Below are positions 21,545 through 32,810 of a DNA stretch of 64,000 nucleotides, piece after piece. Each line of letters starts with the position of its first letter. Position 1 is the stretch's first letter. The notes beneath the pieces are model-generated. The model saw nothing but the letters and a program-made list of their open reading frames with translations, made no database searches and was not told the origin of the DNA. The translations under genes were made by a program, and so were the position numbers. The stretch comes from Protonemura montana. Taxonomy: Eukaryota > Arthropoda > Insecta > Plecoptera > Nemouridae. The stretch covers positions 17,022,535-17,086,534 of the forward strand of contig OX387608.1 of NCBI GenBank assembly GCA_947568835.1. Direction: 5' to 3'.

Positions 21545-23475
21545 GAAAGAGATGAGAGATTGGTGCAAAGCAACGTGGAAAGAGATGAGAGATTGGAGCA
21601 AAGCAACGTGGAAAGAGATGAAAGATTGGTGCAAAGCAACGTGGAAAGAGATGAAAGATTGGTGCAAAGCAACGTGGAAAGAGATGAAAGATTGGAGCAA
21701 AGCAACGTGGAAAGAGATGAAAGATTGGAGCAAAGCAACGTGGAAAGAGATGGAAGATTGGAGCAAAGCAACGTGGAAAGAGATGAAAGATTGGAGCAAA
21801 GCAACGTGGAAAGAGATGAAAGATTGGAGCAAAGCAACGTGGAAAGAGATGAAAGATTGGAGCAAAGCAACGTGGAAAGAGATGAAAGATTGGAGCAAAG
21901 CAACGTGGAAAGGGATGAAAGATTGGAGCAAAGCAACGTGGAAAGAGATGAAAGATTGGAGCAAAGCAACGTGGAAAGAGATGAAAGATTGGAGCAAAGC
22001 AACGTGGAAAGAGATGAAAGATTGGAGCAAAGCAACGTGGAAAGAGATGGAAGATTGGAGCAAAGCAACGTGGAAAGAGATGAAAGATTGGAGCAAAGCA
22101 ACGTGGAAAGAGATGAAAGATTGGAGCAAAGCAACGTGGAAAGAGATGAAAGATTGGAGCAAAGCAACGTGGAAAGAGATGAAAGATTGGAGCAAAGCAA
22201 CGTGGAAAGGGATGAAAGATTGGAGCAAAGCAACGTGGAAAGAGATGAAAGATTGGAGCAAAGCAACGTGGAAAGAGATGAAAGATTGGAGCAAAGCAAC
22301 GTGGAAAGAGATGAAAGATTGGAGCAAAGCAACGTGGAAAGAGATGAAAGATTGGAGCAAAGCAACGTGGAAAGAGATGAAAGATTGGAGCAAAGCAACG
22401 TGGAAAGAGATGGAAGATTGGAGCAAAGCAACGTGGAAAGAGATGAAAGATTGGAGCAAAGCAACGTGGAAAGAGATGAAAGATTGGTGCAAAGCAACGT
22501 GGAAAGAGATGAAAGATTGGTGCAAAGCAACGTGGAAAGAGATGAGAGATTGGAGCAAAGCAACGTGGAAAGAGATGGAAGATTGGAGCAAAGCAACGTG
22601 GAAAGAGATGGAAGATTGGAGCAAAGCAACGTGGAAAGAGATGGAAGATTGGAGCAAAGCAACGTGGAAAGAGATGAAAGATTGGAGCAAAGCAACGTGG
22701 AAAGAGATGAAAGATTGGTGCAAAGCAACGTGGAAAGAGATGAGAGATTGGTGCAAAGCAACGTGGAAAGAGATGAAAGATTGGAGCAAAGCAACGTGGA
22801 AAGAGATGGAAGATTGGAGCAAAGCAACGTGGAAAGAGATGAGAGATTGGAGCAAAGCAACGTGGAAAGAGATGAAAGATTGGAGCAAAGCAACGTGGAA
22901 AGAGATGAAAGATTGGAGCAAAGCAACGTGGAAAGAGATGGAAGATTGGAGCAAAGCAACGTGGAAAGAGATGAAAGATTGGAGCAAAGCAACGTGGAAA
23001 GAGATGAAAGATTGGAGCAAAGCAACGTGGAAAGAGATGAAAGATTGGAGCAAAGCAACGTGGAAAGAGATGAAAGATTGGAGCAAAGCAACGTGGAAAG
23101 AGATGAAAGATTGGAGCAAAGCAACGTGGAAAGAGATGAAAGATTGGAGCAAAGCAACGTGGAAAGAGATGGAAGATTGGAGCTAAGCAACGTGGAAAGA
23201 GATGGAAGATTGGAGCAAAGCAACGTGGAAAGAGATGGAAGATTGGAGCAAAGCAACGTGGAAAGAGATGGAAGATTGGAGCAAAGCAACGTGGAAAGAG
23301 ATGAGAGATTGGTGCAAAGCAACGTGGAAAGAGATGGAAGATTGGAGCAAAGCAACGTGGAAAGAGATGAGAGATTGGAGCAAAGCAACGTGGAAAGAGA
23401 TGAAAGATTGGAGCAAAGCAACGTGGAAAGAGATGAAAGATTGGAGCAAAGCAACGTGGAAAGAGATGAAAGACA
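21545..23475 (+). repeat. 33-bp tandem array, about 58 copies
   Basis: The unit is 33 bp (GAGATGAAAGATTGGAGCAA followed by AGCAACGTGGAAA). Variants are limited to a few sites: ATGAAAG, ATGGAAG, ATGAGAG; GGAGC, GGTGC; GAAAGA, GAAAGG. One unit has GGAGCTAAGC, which introduces a stop in one frame only. Open frames of 540-745 codons on both strands, reading as 11-residue repeats, are products of a stop-free unit divisible by 3. There is no signal peptide, unique domain or codon bias to favour any frame. Confidence 0.97.
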
Positions 23476-24120
23476 GACGCGGCGGAATGAAATCCACTTT
23501 TCACACCACGGCACGGGACTGATTGGGGGAGGGGGAGGGAGGGGGAGGAAGACAACATTCCCCCCCTGTCCCCCCCTAACATTGGCACGAGTTGATGGAT
23601 TTATACGACGCTCGGTCGCCCGATTTACACCGGATTTCCCCGGAGTCCACTCGACTCCACTTGCACAGGCGCCAGTCAATTGTTATGGTTGATCGTTCAC
23701 CTCCTCGCCGATTCATCCCCCCCCCCCCCTTCCCGCCCCTCGACAGCTTCCATATCACCGACACATGCTACAGAGTAACCATCTCCTAACGACGACCGCC
23801 ATGTTGAATTGAAAACGCTTGCAATGCGCGGAGTTTTGTTATCACGAGATGGCCACTCCCTAGCGCTGGACTCTCTATGCAATTCCATATTTGTTTTGAA
23901 TTTTCTCTGGTTGGCCAATGTGGCTCTAGGAAGCTTTCTGAGGTCGAACGCTTGATCTTCTTGATAAGGAGCTACAACTTTCTCTTGACCCATCGGATGG
24001 TTTGCCTTTGATGGCATGGACTGGTACCAATATGCTGGGAAAACTCGGACAGTGAATTTAGGGCTTTGCTGTTTCTTCCTAATTTAATTATTTAATTGTA
24101 GACGTTTGTTAAAAAGCACG
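23476..24120. other. Spacer with G-rich and C-rich tracts
   Basis: A G-rich tract (23524-23549, several runs of 4-5 G) could form a quadruplex; a C-rich tract lies at 23717-23740. Near 23810-23850 is a fragment of the family A 3' tail (AAAACGCTTGCAATGCGCGG). Confidence 0.6.
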
Positions 24121-24667
24121 GCAGCAAGCGCCATCGGGTGGCACCTACCGTTACCACGTGTTGCCGGCCTCGTTTGCTCAGCAGCAAGCGCCATCGGGTG
24201 GCACCTACCGTTACCACGTGTTGCCGGCCTCGTTTGCTCAGCAGCAAGCGCCATCTGGTGGTAGCTACCGTTACCACGTGTTGCCGGCCTCGTTTGCTCA
24301 GCAGCAAGCGCCATCTGGTGGTAGCTACCGTTACCACGTGTTGCCGGCCTCGTTTGCTCAGCAGCAAGCGCCATCGGGTGGCACCTACCGTTACCACGTG
24401 TTGCCGGCCTCGTTTGCTCAGCAGCAAGCGCCATCGGGTGGCAGTTACCGTTACCACGTGTTGCCGGCCTCGTTTGCTCAGCAGCAAGCGCCATCGGGTG
24501 GCATCTACCGTTACCACGTGTTGCCGGCCTCGTTTGCTCAGCAGCAAGCGCCATCGTGTGGCACCTACCGTTACCACGTGTTGCCGGCCTCGTTTGCTTA
24601 GCAGCAAGCGCCATCGGGTGGCACCTACCATTACCACGTGTTGCCGGCCTCGTTTGCTCAGCAGCAA
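24121..24667 (-). repeat. 60-bp satellite array, about 9 copies (copy 2 of 2)
   Basis: Reverse complement of the array at 362-735: same 60-bp unit with CACGTG and the GCTGAGCAAACGAGG segment on the minus strand. Differences are confined mainly to the GGCACC/GGTAGC/GGCAGT/GGCATC site. Its presence at two loci about 23.5 kb apart in opposite orientation means it moved or was inverted as a block. Confidence 0.95.
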
Positions 24668-25098
24668 GTTTAAAGTGAAGACTTAACCTCAAATACTCGA
24701 TGGCAGAATCGAATCCTTGCTTTCCACGACATACGATCGACAAAACGTCTATTTTTTAACTTAAAATCACACTTTTCACTTGACAGCTACTTCTTCTGAT
24801 TTGACGGATTATATTTCCTCACAAGAGCAGCGCGTTGTCTCCTTCCTGCCAACAACGGCGTCCTCTCGACGTCCTCCCCTCCCCTCCCCTGCCTCCCTGT
24901 TTAGCATGCAGTGACTGACTTTACTCTATGAAGACAGAATCTCTACAAACACAAAGCTTTCTTGAACTTAACGAGTTCATTCCGTTGTACGTGACTCCAC
25001 ATGGCTCTGTGGTTCTAAATGATGATACGACTCGAGAATGTTTTCTGAGGAATTTTTGGAGAAATCACGAAATTAAGATTTAGTCAACGTCTCGAATT
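24668..25098. other. Spacer, no gene seen
   Basis: Contains CCTCCCCTCCCCTCCCC at about 24875-24892. No gene. Confidence 0.45.
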
Positions 25099-25109
25099 AA
25101 GTTAGCCTC

Positions 25110-25256
25110 GTTTTTTAGATGAAATCTTATTTAAATTGCAAACGAATGCAATGCGCGGGGTATTTTATTATTAACAACACTATAACCGTCTCAAAAATTG
25201 TTGTTCAAAACGAGGACATTGATTTTTGAGATGGTTATAATGTTGATAATTATAAA
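25110..25256 (-). mobile_element. Family A element lacking the tRNA-like core
   Basis: It contains the 3' tail (TTTAAATTGCAAACGAATGC), one arm (ACACTATAACCGTCTCAAAA) and the inverted arm (TTTTTGAGATGGTTATAATG) separated by only about 20 bp. It is flanked by an exact 11-bp target duplication AAGTTAGCCTC (25099-25109 and 25257-25267). So the element inserted as a minimal foldback with no A- or B-box. Confidence 0.85.
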
Positions 25257-25267
25257 AAGTTAGCCTC

Positions 25268-25519
25268 AATTTCTGTTGATTGCGTCACTGGCCTTAAATT
25301 GCATCGAATTGCAGTCGGATTGCACTTGGATTGCACTTGGATTGCACTCGGATTGCACTTGGATTGAAAATTATAACTGTGTTTCCCTCGTCCGCCACTT
25401 GGCGCGCTTCCGTCGCCGAGTGGGACAAGGCGGCCAACTTGCCGGCGATTTATATTCGTCGCATTGCGAGGCTTGCTTCCGAGAACAATCCGGGGGGGTC
25501 TACCCCCTCCCTTGTCCCC
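25268..25519. other. Spacer with short repeats
   Basis: Several copies of GGATTGCACTTGGATTGCAC (about 25315-25365). The rest is unassigned. Confidence 0.5.
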
Positions 25520-28500
25520 CCTTGCCCCACCCTGTCCCACCCTGTCCCACCCTGTCCCAACCCTGTCCCAACCCTGTCCCAACCCTGTCCCAACCCTGTC
25601 CCAACCCTGTCCCAACCCTGTCCCAACCCTGTCCCAACCCTGCCCCAACCCTGTCCCCACCCTGTCCCAACCCTGTCCCAACCCTGTCCCAACCCTGTCC
25701 CACCCTGTCCCACCCTGTCCCAACCCTGTCCCAACCCTGTCCCAACCCTGTCCCAACCCTGTCCCACCCTGTCCCACCCTGTCCCAACCCTGTCCCAACC
25801 CTGTCCCAACCCTGTCCCAACCCTGTCCCAACCCTGTCCCAACCCTGTCCCAACCCTGTCCCAACCCTGTCCCAACCCTGTCCCAACCCTGTCCCAACCC
25901 TGTCCCAACCCTGTCCCAACCCTGTCCCACCCTGTCCCAACCCTGTCCCAACCCTGTCCCAACCCTGTCCCAACCCTGTCCCAACCCTGTCCCACCCTGT
26001 CCCACCCTGTCCCACCCTGTCCCAACCCTGTCCCAACCCTGTCCCAACCCTGTCCCACCCTGTCCCACCCTGTCCCAACCCTGTCCCAACCCTGTCCCAA
26101 CCCTGTCCCAACCCTGTCCCAACCCTGCCCCAACCCTGTCCCAACCCTGTCCCCACCCTGTCCCCACCCTGTCCCAACCCTGTCCCAACCCTGTCCCAAC
26201 CCTGTCCCAACCCTGTCCCAACCCTGTCCCAACCCTGTCCCAACCCTGTCCCAACCCTGTCCCAACCCTGTCCCAACCCTGTCCCACCCTGTCCCAACCC
26301 TGTCCCAACCCTGTCCCAACCCTGTCCCAACCCTGTCCCAACCCTGTCCCAACCCTGCCCCAACCCTGTCCCAACCCTGTCCCAACCCTGTCCCAACCCT
26401 GTCCCAACCCTGTCCCAACCCTGTCCCAACCCTGTCCCAACCCTGTCCCAACCCTGTCCCACCCCTGTCCCAACCCTGTCCCAACCCTGTCCCAACCCTG
26501 TCCCAACCCTGTCCCAACCCTGTCCCAACCCTGTCCCAACCCTGTCCCAACCCTGTCCCAACCCTGTCCCAACCCTGTCCCAACCCTGTCCCACCCTGTC
26601 CCAACCCTGTCCCAACCCTGTCCCAACCCTGTCCCAACCCTGTCCCAACCCTGTCCCAACCCTGTCCCAACCCTGTCCCAACCCTGTCCCACCCTGTCCC
26701 AACCCTGTCCCAACCCTGTCCCAACCCTGTCCCAACCCTGTCCCAACCCTGTCCCAACCCTGTCCCAACCCTGTCCCAACCCTGTCCCAACCCTGTCCCA
26801 ACCCTGTCCCAACCCTGTCCCAACCCTGTCCCAACCCTGTCCCAACCCTGTCCCAACCCTGTCCCAACCCTGTCCCACCCCTGTCCCACCCTGTCCCAAC
26901 CCTGCCCCAACCCTGTCCCAACCCTGCCCCAACCCTGTCCCAACCCTGTCCCAACCCTGTCCCAACCCTGTCCCACCCCTGTCCCAACCCTGTCCCACCC
27001 TGTCCCAACCCTGTCCCAACCCTGTCCCAACCCTGTCCCAACCCTGTCCCACCCCTGTCCCACCCTGTCCCAACCCTGCCCCAACCCTGTCCCAACCCTG
27101 TCCCAACCCTGTCCCAACCCTGTCCCAACCCTGTCCCAACCCTGTCCCACCCCTGTCCCACCCTGTCCCACCCTGTCCCACCCTGTCCCAACCCTGTCCC
27201 ACCCTGTCCCAACCCTGTCCCAACCCTGTCCCAACCCTGTCCCCACCCTGTCCCACCCCTGTCCCACCCTGTCCCACCCTGTCCCACCCTGTCCCAACCC
27301 TGTCCCACCCTGTCCCAACCCTGTCCCAACCCTGTCCCAACCCTGTCCCAACCCTGTCCCACCCTGTCCCAACCCTGTCCCCACCCTGTCCCACCCTGTC
27401 CCAACCCTGTCCCAACCCTGTCCCCACCCTGCCCCAACCCTGTCCCAACCCTGTCCCAACCCTGTCCCAACCCTGTCCCAACCCTGTCCCAACCCTGTCC
27501 CAACCCTGTCCCAACCCTGTCCCAACCCTGCTCCCACCCTGTCCCAACCCTGTCCCAACCCTGTCCCAACCCTGTCCCAACCCTGTCCCAACCCTGTCCC
27601 AACCCTGTCCCAACCCTGCCCCAACCCTGTCCCAACCCTGTCCCAACCCTGTCCCAACCCTGTCCCAACCCTGCCCCACCCTGTCCCAACCCTGTCCCAA
27701 CCCTGTCCCAACCCTGTCCCAACCCTGTCCCAACCCTGTCCCAACCCTGCCCCACCCTGTCCCAACCCTGTCCCAACCCTGTCCCAACCCTGTCCCAACC
27801 CTGTCCCAACCCTGTCCCAACCCTGTCCCAACCCTGTCCCAACCCTGTCCCAACCCTGTCCCAACCCTGTCCCAACCCTGTCCCACCCTGTCCCAACCCT
27901 GTCCCAACCCTGTCCCAACCCTGTCCCAACCCTGTCCCAACCCTGTCCCAACCCTGTCCCAACCCTGCCCCAACCCTGTCCCCACCCTGTCCCAACCCTG
28001 TCCCACCCTGTCCCAACCCTGTCCCAACCCTGTCCCACCCCTGTCCCAACCCTGTCCCAACCCTGTCCCAACCCTGTCCCAACCCTGTCCCAACCCTGTC
28101 CCAACCCTGTCCCAACCCTGTCCCAACCCTGTCCCAACCCTGTCCCAACCCTGTCCCAACCCTGTCCCAACCCTGTCCCAACCCTGTCCCAACCCTGTCC
28201 CAACCCTGTCCCAACCCTGTCCCAACCCTGTCCCAACCCTGTCCCAACCCTGTCCCACCCTGTCCCAACCCTGTCCCAACCCTGTCCCAACCCTGTCCCA
28301 ACCCTGTCCCAACCCTGTCCCAACCCTGTCCCAACCCTGCCCCAACCCTGTCCCCACCCTGTCCCAACCCTGTCCCACCCTGTCCCAACCCTGTCCCAAC
28401 CCTGTCCCACCCCTGTCCCAACCCTGTCCCAACCCTGTCCCAACCCTGTCCCACCCCTGTCCCAACCCTGTCCCAACCCTGTCCCAACCCTGTCCCAACC

Positions 28501-30185
28501 CTGTCCCAACCCTGTCCCCACCCTGTCCCACCCCTGTCCCAACCCTGTCCCAACCCTGTCCCAACCCTGTCCCAACCCTGTCCCAACCCTGTCCCAACCC
28601 TGTCCCAACCCTGTCCCAACCCTGTCCCAACCCTGTCCCAACCCTGTCCCAACCCTGTCCCAACCCTGTCCCAACCCTGTCCCAACCCTGTCCCAACCCT
28701 GTCCCAACCCTGTCCCAACCCTGTCCCAACCCTGTCCCAACCCTGTCCCCACCCTGTCCCACCCTGTCCCACCCTGTCCCAACCCTGTCCCAACCCTGTC
28801 CCAACCCTGTCCCCACCCTGTCCCAACCCTGTCCCACCCTGTCCCAACCCTGTCCCAACCCTGTCCCAACCCTGTCCCCACCCTGTCCCAACCCTGTCCC
28901 ACCCTGTCCCAACCCTGTCCCAACCCTGTCCCACCCCTGTCCCAACCCTGTCCCAACCCTGTCCCAACCCTGTCCCACCCCTGTCCCAACCCTGTCCCAA
29001 CCCTGTCCCAACCCTGTCCCAACCCTGTCCCAACCCTGTCCCCACCCTGTCCCACCCCTGTCCCAACCCTGTCCCAACCCTGTCCCAACCCTGTCCCAAC
29101 CCTGTCCCAACCCTGTCCCAACCCTGTCCCAACCCTGTCCCAACCCTGTCCCAACCCTGTCCCAACCCTGTCCCAACCCTGTCCCAACCCTGTCCCAACC
29201 CTGTCCCAACCCTGTCCCAACCCTGTCCCAACCCTGTCCCAACCCTGTCCCAACCCTGTCCCAACCCTGTCCCCACCCTGTCCCACCCCTGTCCCAACCC
29301 TGTCCCAACCCTGTCCCAACCCTGTCCCAACCCTGTCCCAACCCTGTCCCAACCCTGTCCCAACCCTGTCCCACCCCTGTCCCAACCCTGCCCCAACCCT
29401 GTCCCAACCCTGTCCCAACCCTGTCCCCACCCTGCCCCAACCCTGTCCCAACCCTGTCCCCACCCTGCCCCAACCCTGTCCCAACCCTGTCCCAACCCTG
29501 TCCCAACCCTGTCCCAACCCTGTCCCACCCCTGTCCCAACCCTGTCCCACCCTGTCCCAACCCTGTCCCAACCCTGTCCCAACCCTGTCCCAACCCTGTC
29601 CCAACCCTGTCCCAACCCTGTCCCAACCCTGTCCCAACCCTGTCCCACCCCTGTCCCAACCCTGTCCCACCCTGTCCCAACCCTGTCCCAACCCTGTCCC
29701 AACCCTGTCCCAACCCTGTCCCAACCCTGTCCCAACCCTGTCCCAACCCTGTCCCAACCCTGTCCCACCCCTGTCCCCACCCTGTCCCAACCCTGTCCCA
29801 ACCCTGTCCCAACCCTGTCCCCACCCTGTCCCAACCCTGTCCCACCCTGTCCCAACCCTGTCCCAACCCTGTCCCACCCCTGTCCCAACCCTGTCCCAAC
29901 CCTGTCCCAACCCTGTCCCAACCCTGTCCCACCCCTGTCCCAACCCTGTCCCAACCCTGTCCCAACCCTGTCCCCACCCTGTCCCAACCCTGTCCCACCC
30001 CTGTCCCACCCCTGTCCCAACCCTGTCCCAACCCTGTCCCAACCCTGTCCCACCCCTGTCCCAACCCTGTCCCAACCCTGTCCCAACCCTGTCCCAACCC
30101 TGTCCCACCCCTGTCCCAACCCTGTCCCAACCCTGTCCCCACCCTGTCCCAACCCTGTCCCAACCCTGTCCCAACCCTGTCCCAC
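25520..30185 (+). repeat. 11-bp C-rich minisatellite, about 4.7 kb
   Basis: The basic unit is CCCAACCCTGT (11 bp), repeated roughly 400 times. Variants are a 10-bp unit CCCACCCTGT and 11-bp units CCCACCCCTGT, CCCCACCCTGT and CCCAACCCTGC, distributed in recurring orders that suggest multi-unit duplication. The + strand is C/A/T-rich with very little G; the - strand has GGG runs separated by TT and ACA, a pattern suited to G-quadruplexes, with i-motif potential on +. No stop occurs in any of the six frames, so open frames of about 1,560-1,650 codons exist in all six; I treat none as a gene. Confidence 0.98.
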
Positions 30186-30612
30186 CATCTCCACAGAAAG
30201 AGCAGTTATTTATCCAAGCGTCGAATGAATGTAGCTGCAGGGTGCAAAGTGCCAGTGAATTTTGCTGCAGTTGAAAATAAAGCACATGTTTTATTGCGGG
30301 AAAATACTGAATTCATTGAATAGAAGTATTTTTATTGTAGTGTATTTGTAGAAGTTCGATGAATTTGTATGGGATTAAGACTCACGTGGGCTTCAACTGA
30401 ACTAATTGTGCCTGAGAATGGCAAGAGTCTTCATGAATTGACCCCACGTGTTGCTGGTCTTCCATCCGAGCGAATGCACAAAGCAATATCAGGTCATGTC
30501 ACAGAAGGAGGGGGCGAGGGGGGGGGGGAGGTCCAGGAGAAGATCAGTGGACCTCAATGAAGCTCTGAGACAAATTGTAGCGACTACAAGAGGCTTGATT
30601 GATTTCCTGACA
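30186..30612. other. Spacer, no gene seen
   Basis: A G-rich tract lies at 30509-30533. No gene recognised. Confidence 0.45.
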
Positions 30613-31497
30613 TGGCAAGGCATGGCATGGCATGGCATGGCATGGCATGGCATGGCAAGGCATGGCATGGCATGGCATGGCATGGCATGGCATGGCATGG
30701 CATGGCAAGGCATGGCAAGGCAAGGCAAGGCATGGCAAGGCAAGGAAAGGCATGGCAAGGCAAGGCAAGGCATGGCAAGGCATGGCAAGGCATGGCATGG
30801 CATGGCAAGGCAAGGCAAGGCATAGCATGACAAGGCATGGCATGGCATGGCATGGCAAGGCATGGCATGGCATGGCATGACAAGGCAAGGCAAGACATGG
30901 CATGGCATGGCATGGCAAGGCATGGCATGGCATGGCATGGCACGGCAAGGCATGGCATGGCATGGCATGGCATGGCATGGCATGGCAAGGCAAGGCATGG
31001 CATGGCATGGCATGGCATGGCAAGGCATGGCAAGGCATGGCATGGCAAGGCAAGGCAAGGCATGGCATGGCATGGCATGGCATGGCATGGCATGGCATGG
31101 CATGGCATGGCATGACATGGTAAGGCATGGCAAGGCATGGCAAGGCAAGGCAAGGCAAGGCATGGCATGGCATGGCATGGCATGGCATGGCATGGCATGG
31201 CATGGCATGGCATGACATGGCAAGGCATGGCATGGCAAGGCATGGCATGGCAAGGCATGGCATGGCATGGAATGGTGGCATGGCAAGGCATGGCAAGGCA
31301 AGGCAAGGCATGGCAAGGCATGGCATGGCAAGGCAAGGAATGGCATGGCAAGGCATGGCATGGCATGGCAAGGCATGGCATGGCATGGCATGGCAAGGCA
31401 AGGAATGGCATGGCAAGGCATGGCATGGCATGGCATGGCATGGCATGGCATGGCATGGCAAGGCAAGGCATGGCATGGCATGGCAAGGCATGGCAAT
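30613..31497 (+). repeat. Pentanucleotide array (GGCAT/GGCAA)n, about 177 units
   Basis: Almost every 5-bp unit is GGCAT or GGCAA, with rare GACAT, GGTAA, GGAAT, GGCAC. There is hardly any indel variation, apart from one interruption near 31268-31277 (GGAATGGTGGCAT). The two unit types are mixed in runs. Cys/His/Met/Ala/Leu/Pro-rich open frames on both strands are artefacts. Confidence 0.97.
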
Positions 31498-32810
31498 TAG
31501 CAAGTCACTTTCAGAATCTTTGAACCCAGGTCTAGCATGATTTTAAAAACAATAGACCAATTTTTTCGAGCTTTTTGAATTTAAAAAATTTTTTATTTAA
31601 AAGCTTTGAACAAAGCAAAACCAAAATTTGCCAACAATTGATCGCATTCTAGTTTTATTCACATATTTTCAAGCGTTTGTCGTGATTTTCAATCATTTTC
31701 ACGCAAAGTCCAGCGGGGAATCGAACCCAGTGACGTTTCCTGGCCACGTTTTACAGAAAAAAAATCGATTTTTTTCTTCACACACTAAAAAAAAAGGAGG
31801 GGCCTATTTTTCAAAACGCTCATCACTCAACGCTACCGACTGACGGAACGAAACAAAAGAAAGCAAACCTAGAAGCCACGCCCCTAATCTTGCCCTCCGG
31901 TGAAACCAGAAGACAATCGCCAAATTGACTTTTTCCTTACATATATAAAACACGCGCACCGAACTTCGATTTCAAAGCAAATCTCTTGAAATCCTCTTTC
32001 AAAGTTGACATCCACTTCCCCAGGAGCAATCACACGAGTCTTTGTGAGTCCCATTTCTATCCCTAGATCCTTCAGGACATCGCCAGGATCCTGATCCTGA
32101 TCCTGACTTCCGGTGTCCTGAGCAAACCGGAAGCTCACTGGACCGTGATTTCACCAAAATCGTTTTACTATTTTTACTCGGGGGAACATTTCCGATTCAC
32201 GAACCCATCTGGTTTTAATTTAGACCTAAGAACATTACAGTAATTCAGAAAATAAATTCAGAGAAAGTGAAAATTGAAATGTTATTCAAATCGAATGATT
32301 CATAAAAACAACCGCTGATCTCCCATAAAAGGTGCCGGACAATGAGATAAACGTCAAATAGCTTTGCGCTCCTAGAGACCGTTTCTAAATTTAATACCTT
32401 TTATGATTTTTTTTATCGCTTCTGCTGCATTTCTCCAGACGCGCTGGATCTTTGACAATAAAACAACATAAGATGATAGATGATCTGGGCGGGTTTAGCC
32501 TGGCACGGCCACAGAGAACACCCACAAAGTCAACCATTTTAACACCATACCAACATTCACATGCATTTATACTTTATATCAAAAATAAAATATAAATATA
32601 AACAGATTTAAGATTATTTCACAGCAACAACAACCTGTTTATTATGACAGCTAGATTTCATGGCAAAGAAACAGGTACACAGAGGTAATAAATTAAAACG
32701 AGTCCATTGTCCAGTCATTGCTACAAATCTGACTTTTACTGAACTAGGTTTAATAACCATAAGTAGCAAGAAATCTTGAAGATAATTGGACCACCCTAAG
32801 CCAAACCAGG
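31498..32810. other. AT-rich spacer, no gene seen
   Basis: A B-box-like match on the minus strand near 31708-31728 (GGGTTCGATTCCCC) has no clear A-box partner. TCCTGATCCTGATCCTGAC repeats near 32085-32106. No gene recognised. Confidence 0.5.

Noticed and set aside
21442-23692. Open frames of 540-745 codons on both strands
   Set aside because: They follow from a 33-bp stop-free tandem unit; several frames are open at once and none has a unique domain or a preferred frame.
25250-30323. Pro/Cys/Ser-rich and Gly/Trp/Asp-rich proteins of about 1,600 residues
   Set aside because: The 11-bp repeat lacks stops in all six frames; no sequence outside the repeat supports a gene.
30489-31540. Cys/His-rich proteins resembling zinc-binding repeats
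   Set aside because: Artefact of the GGCAT/GGCAA array; Cys and His appear simply because CATGC and TGCCA recur.
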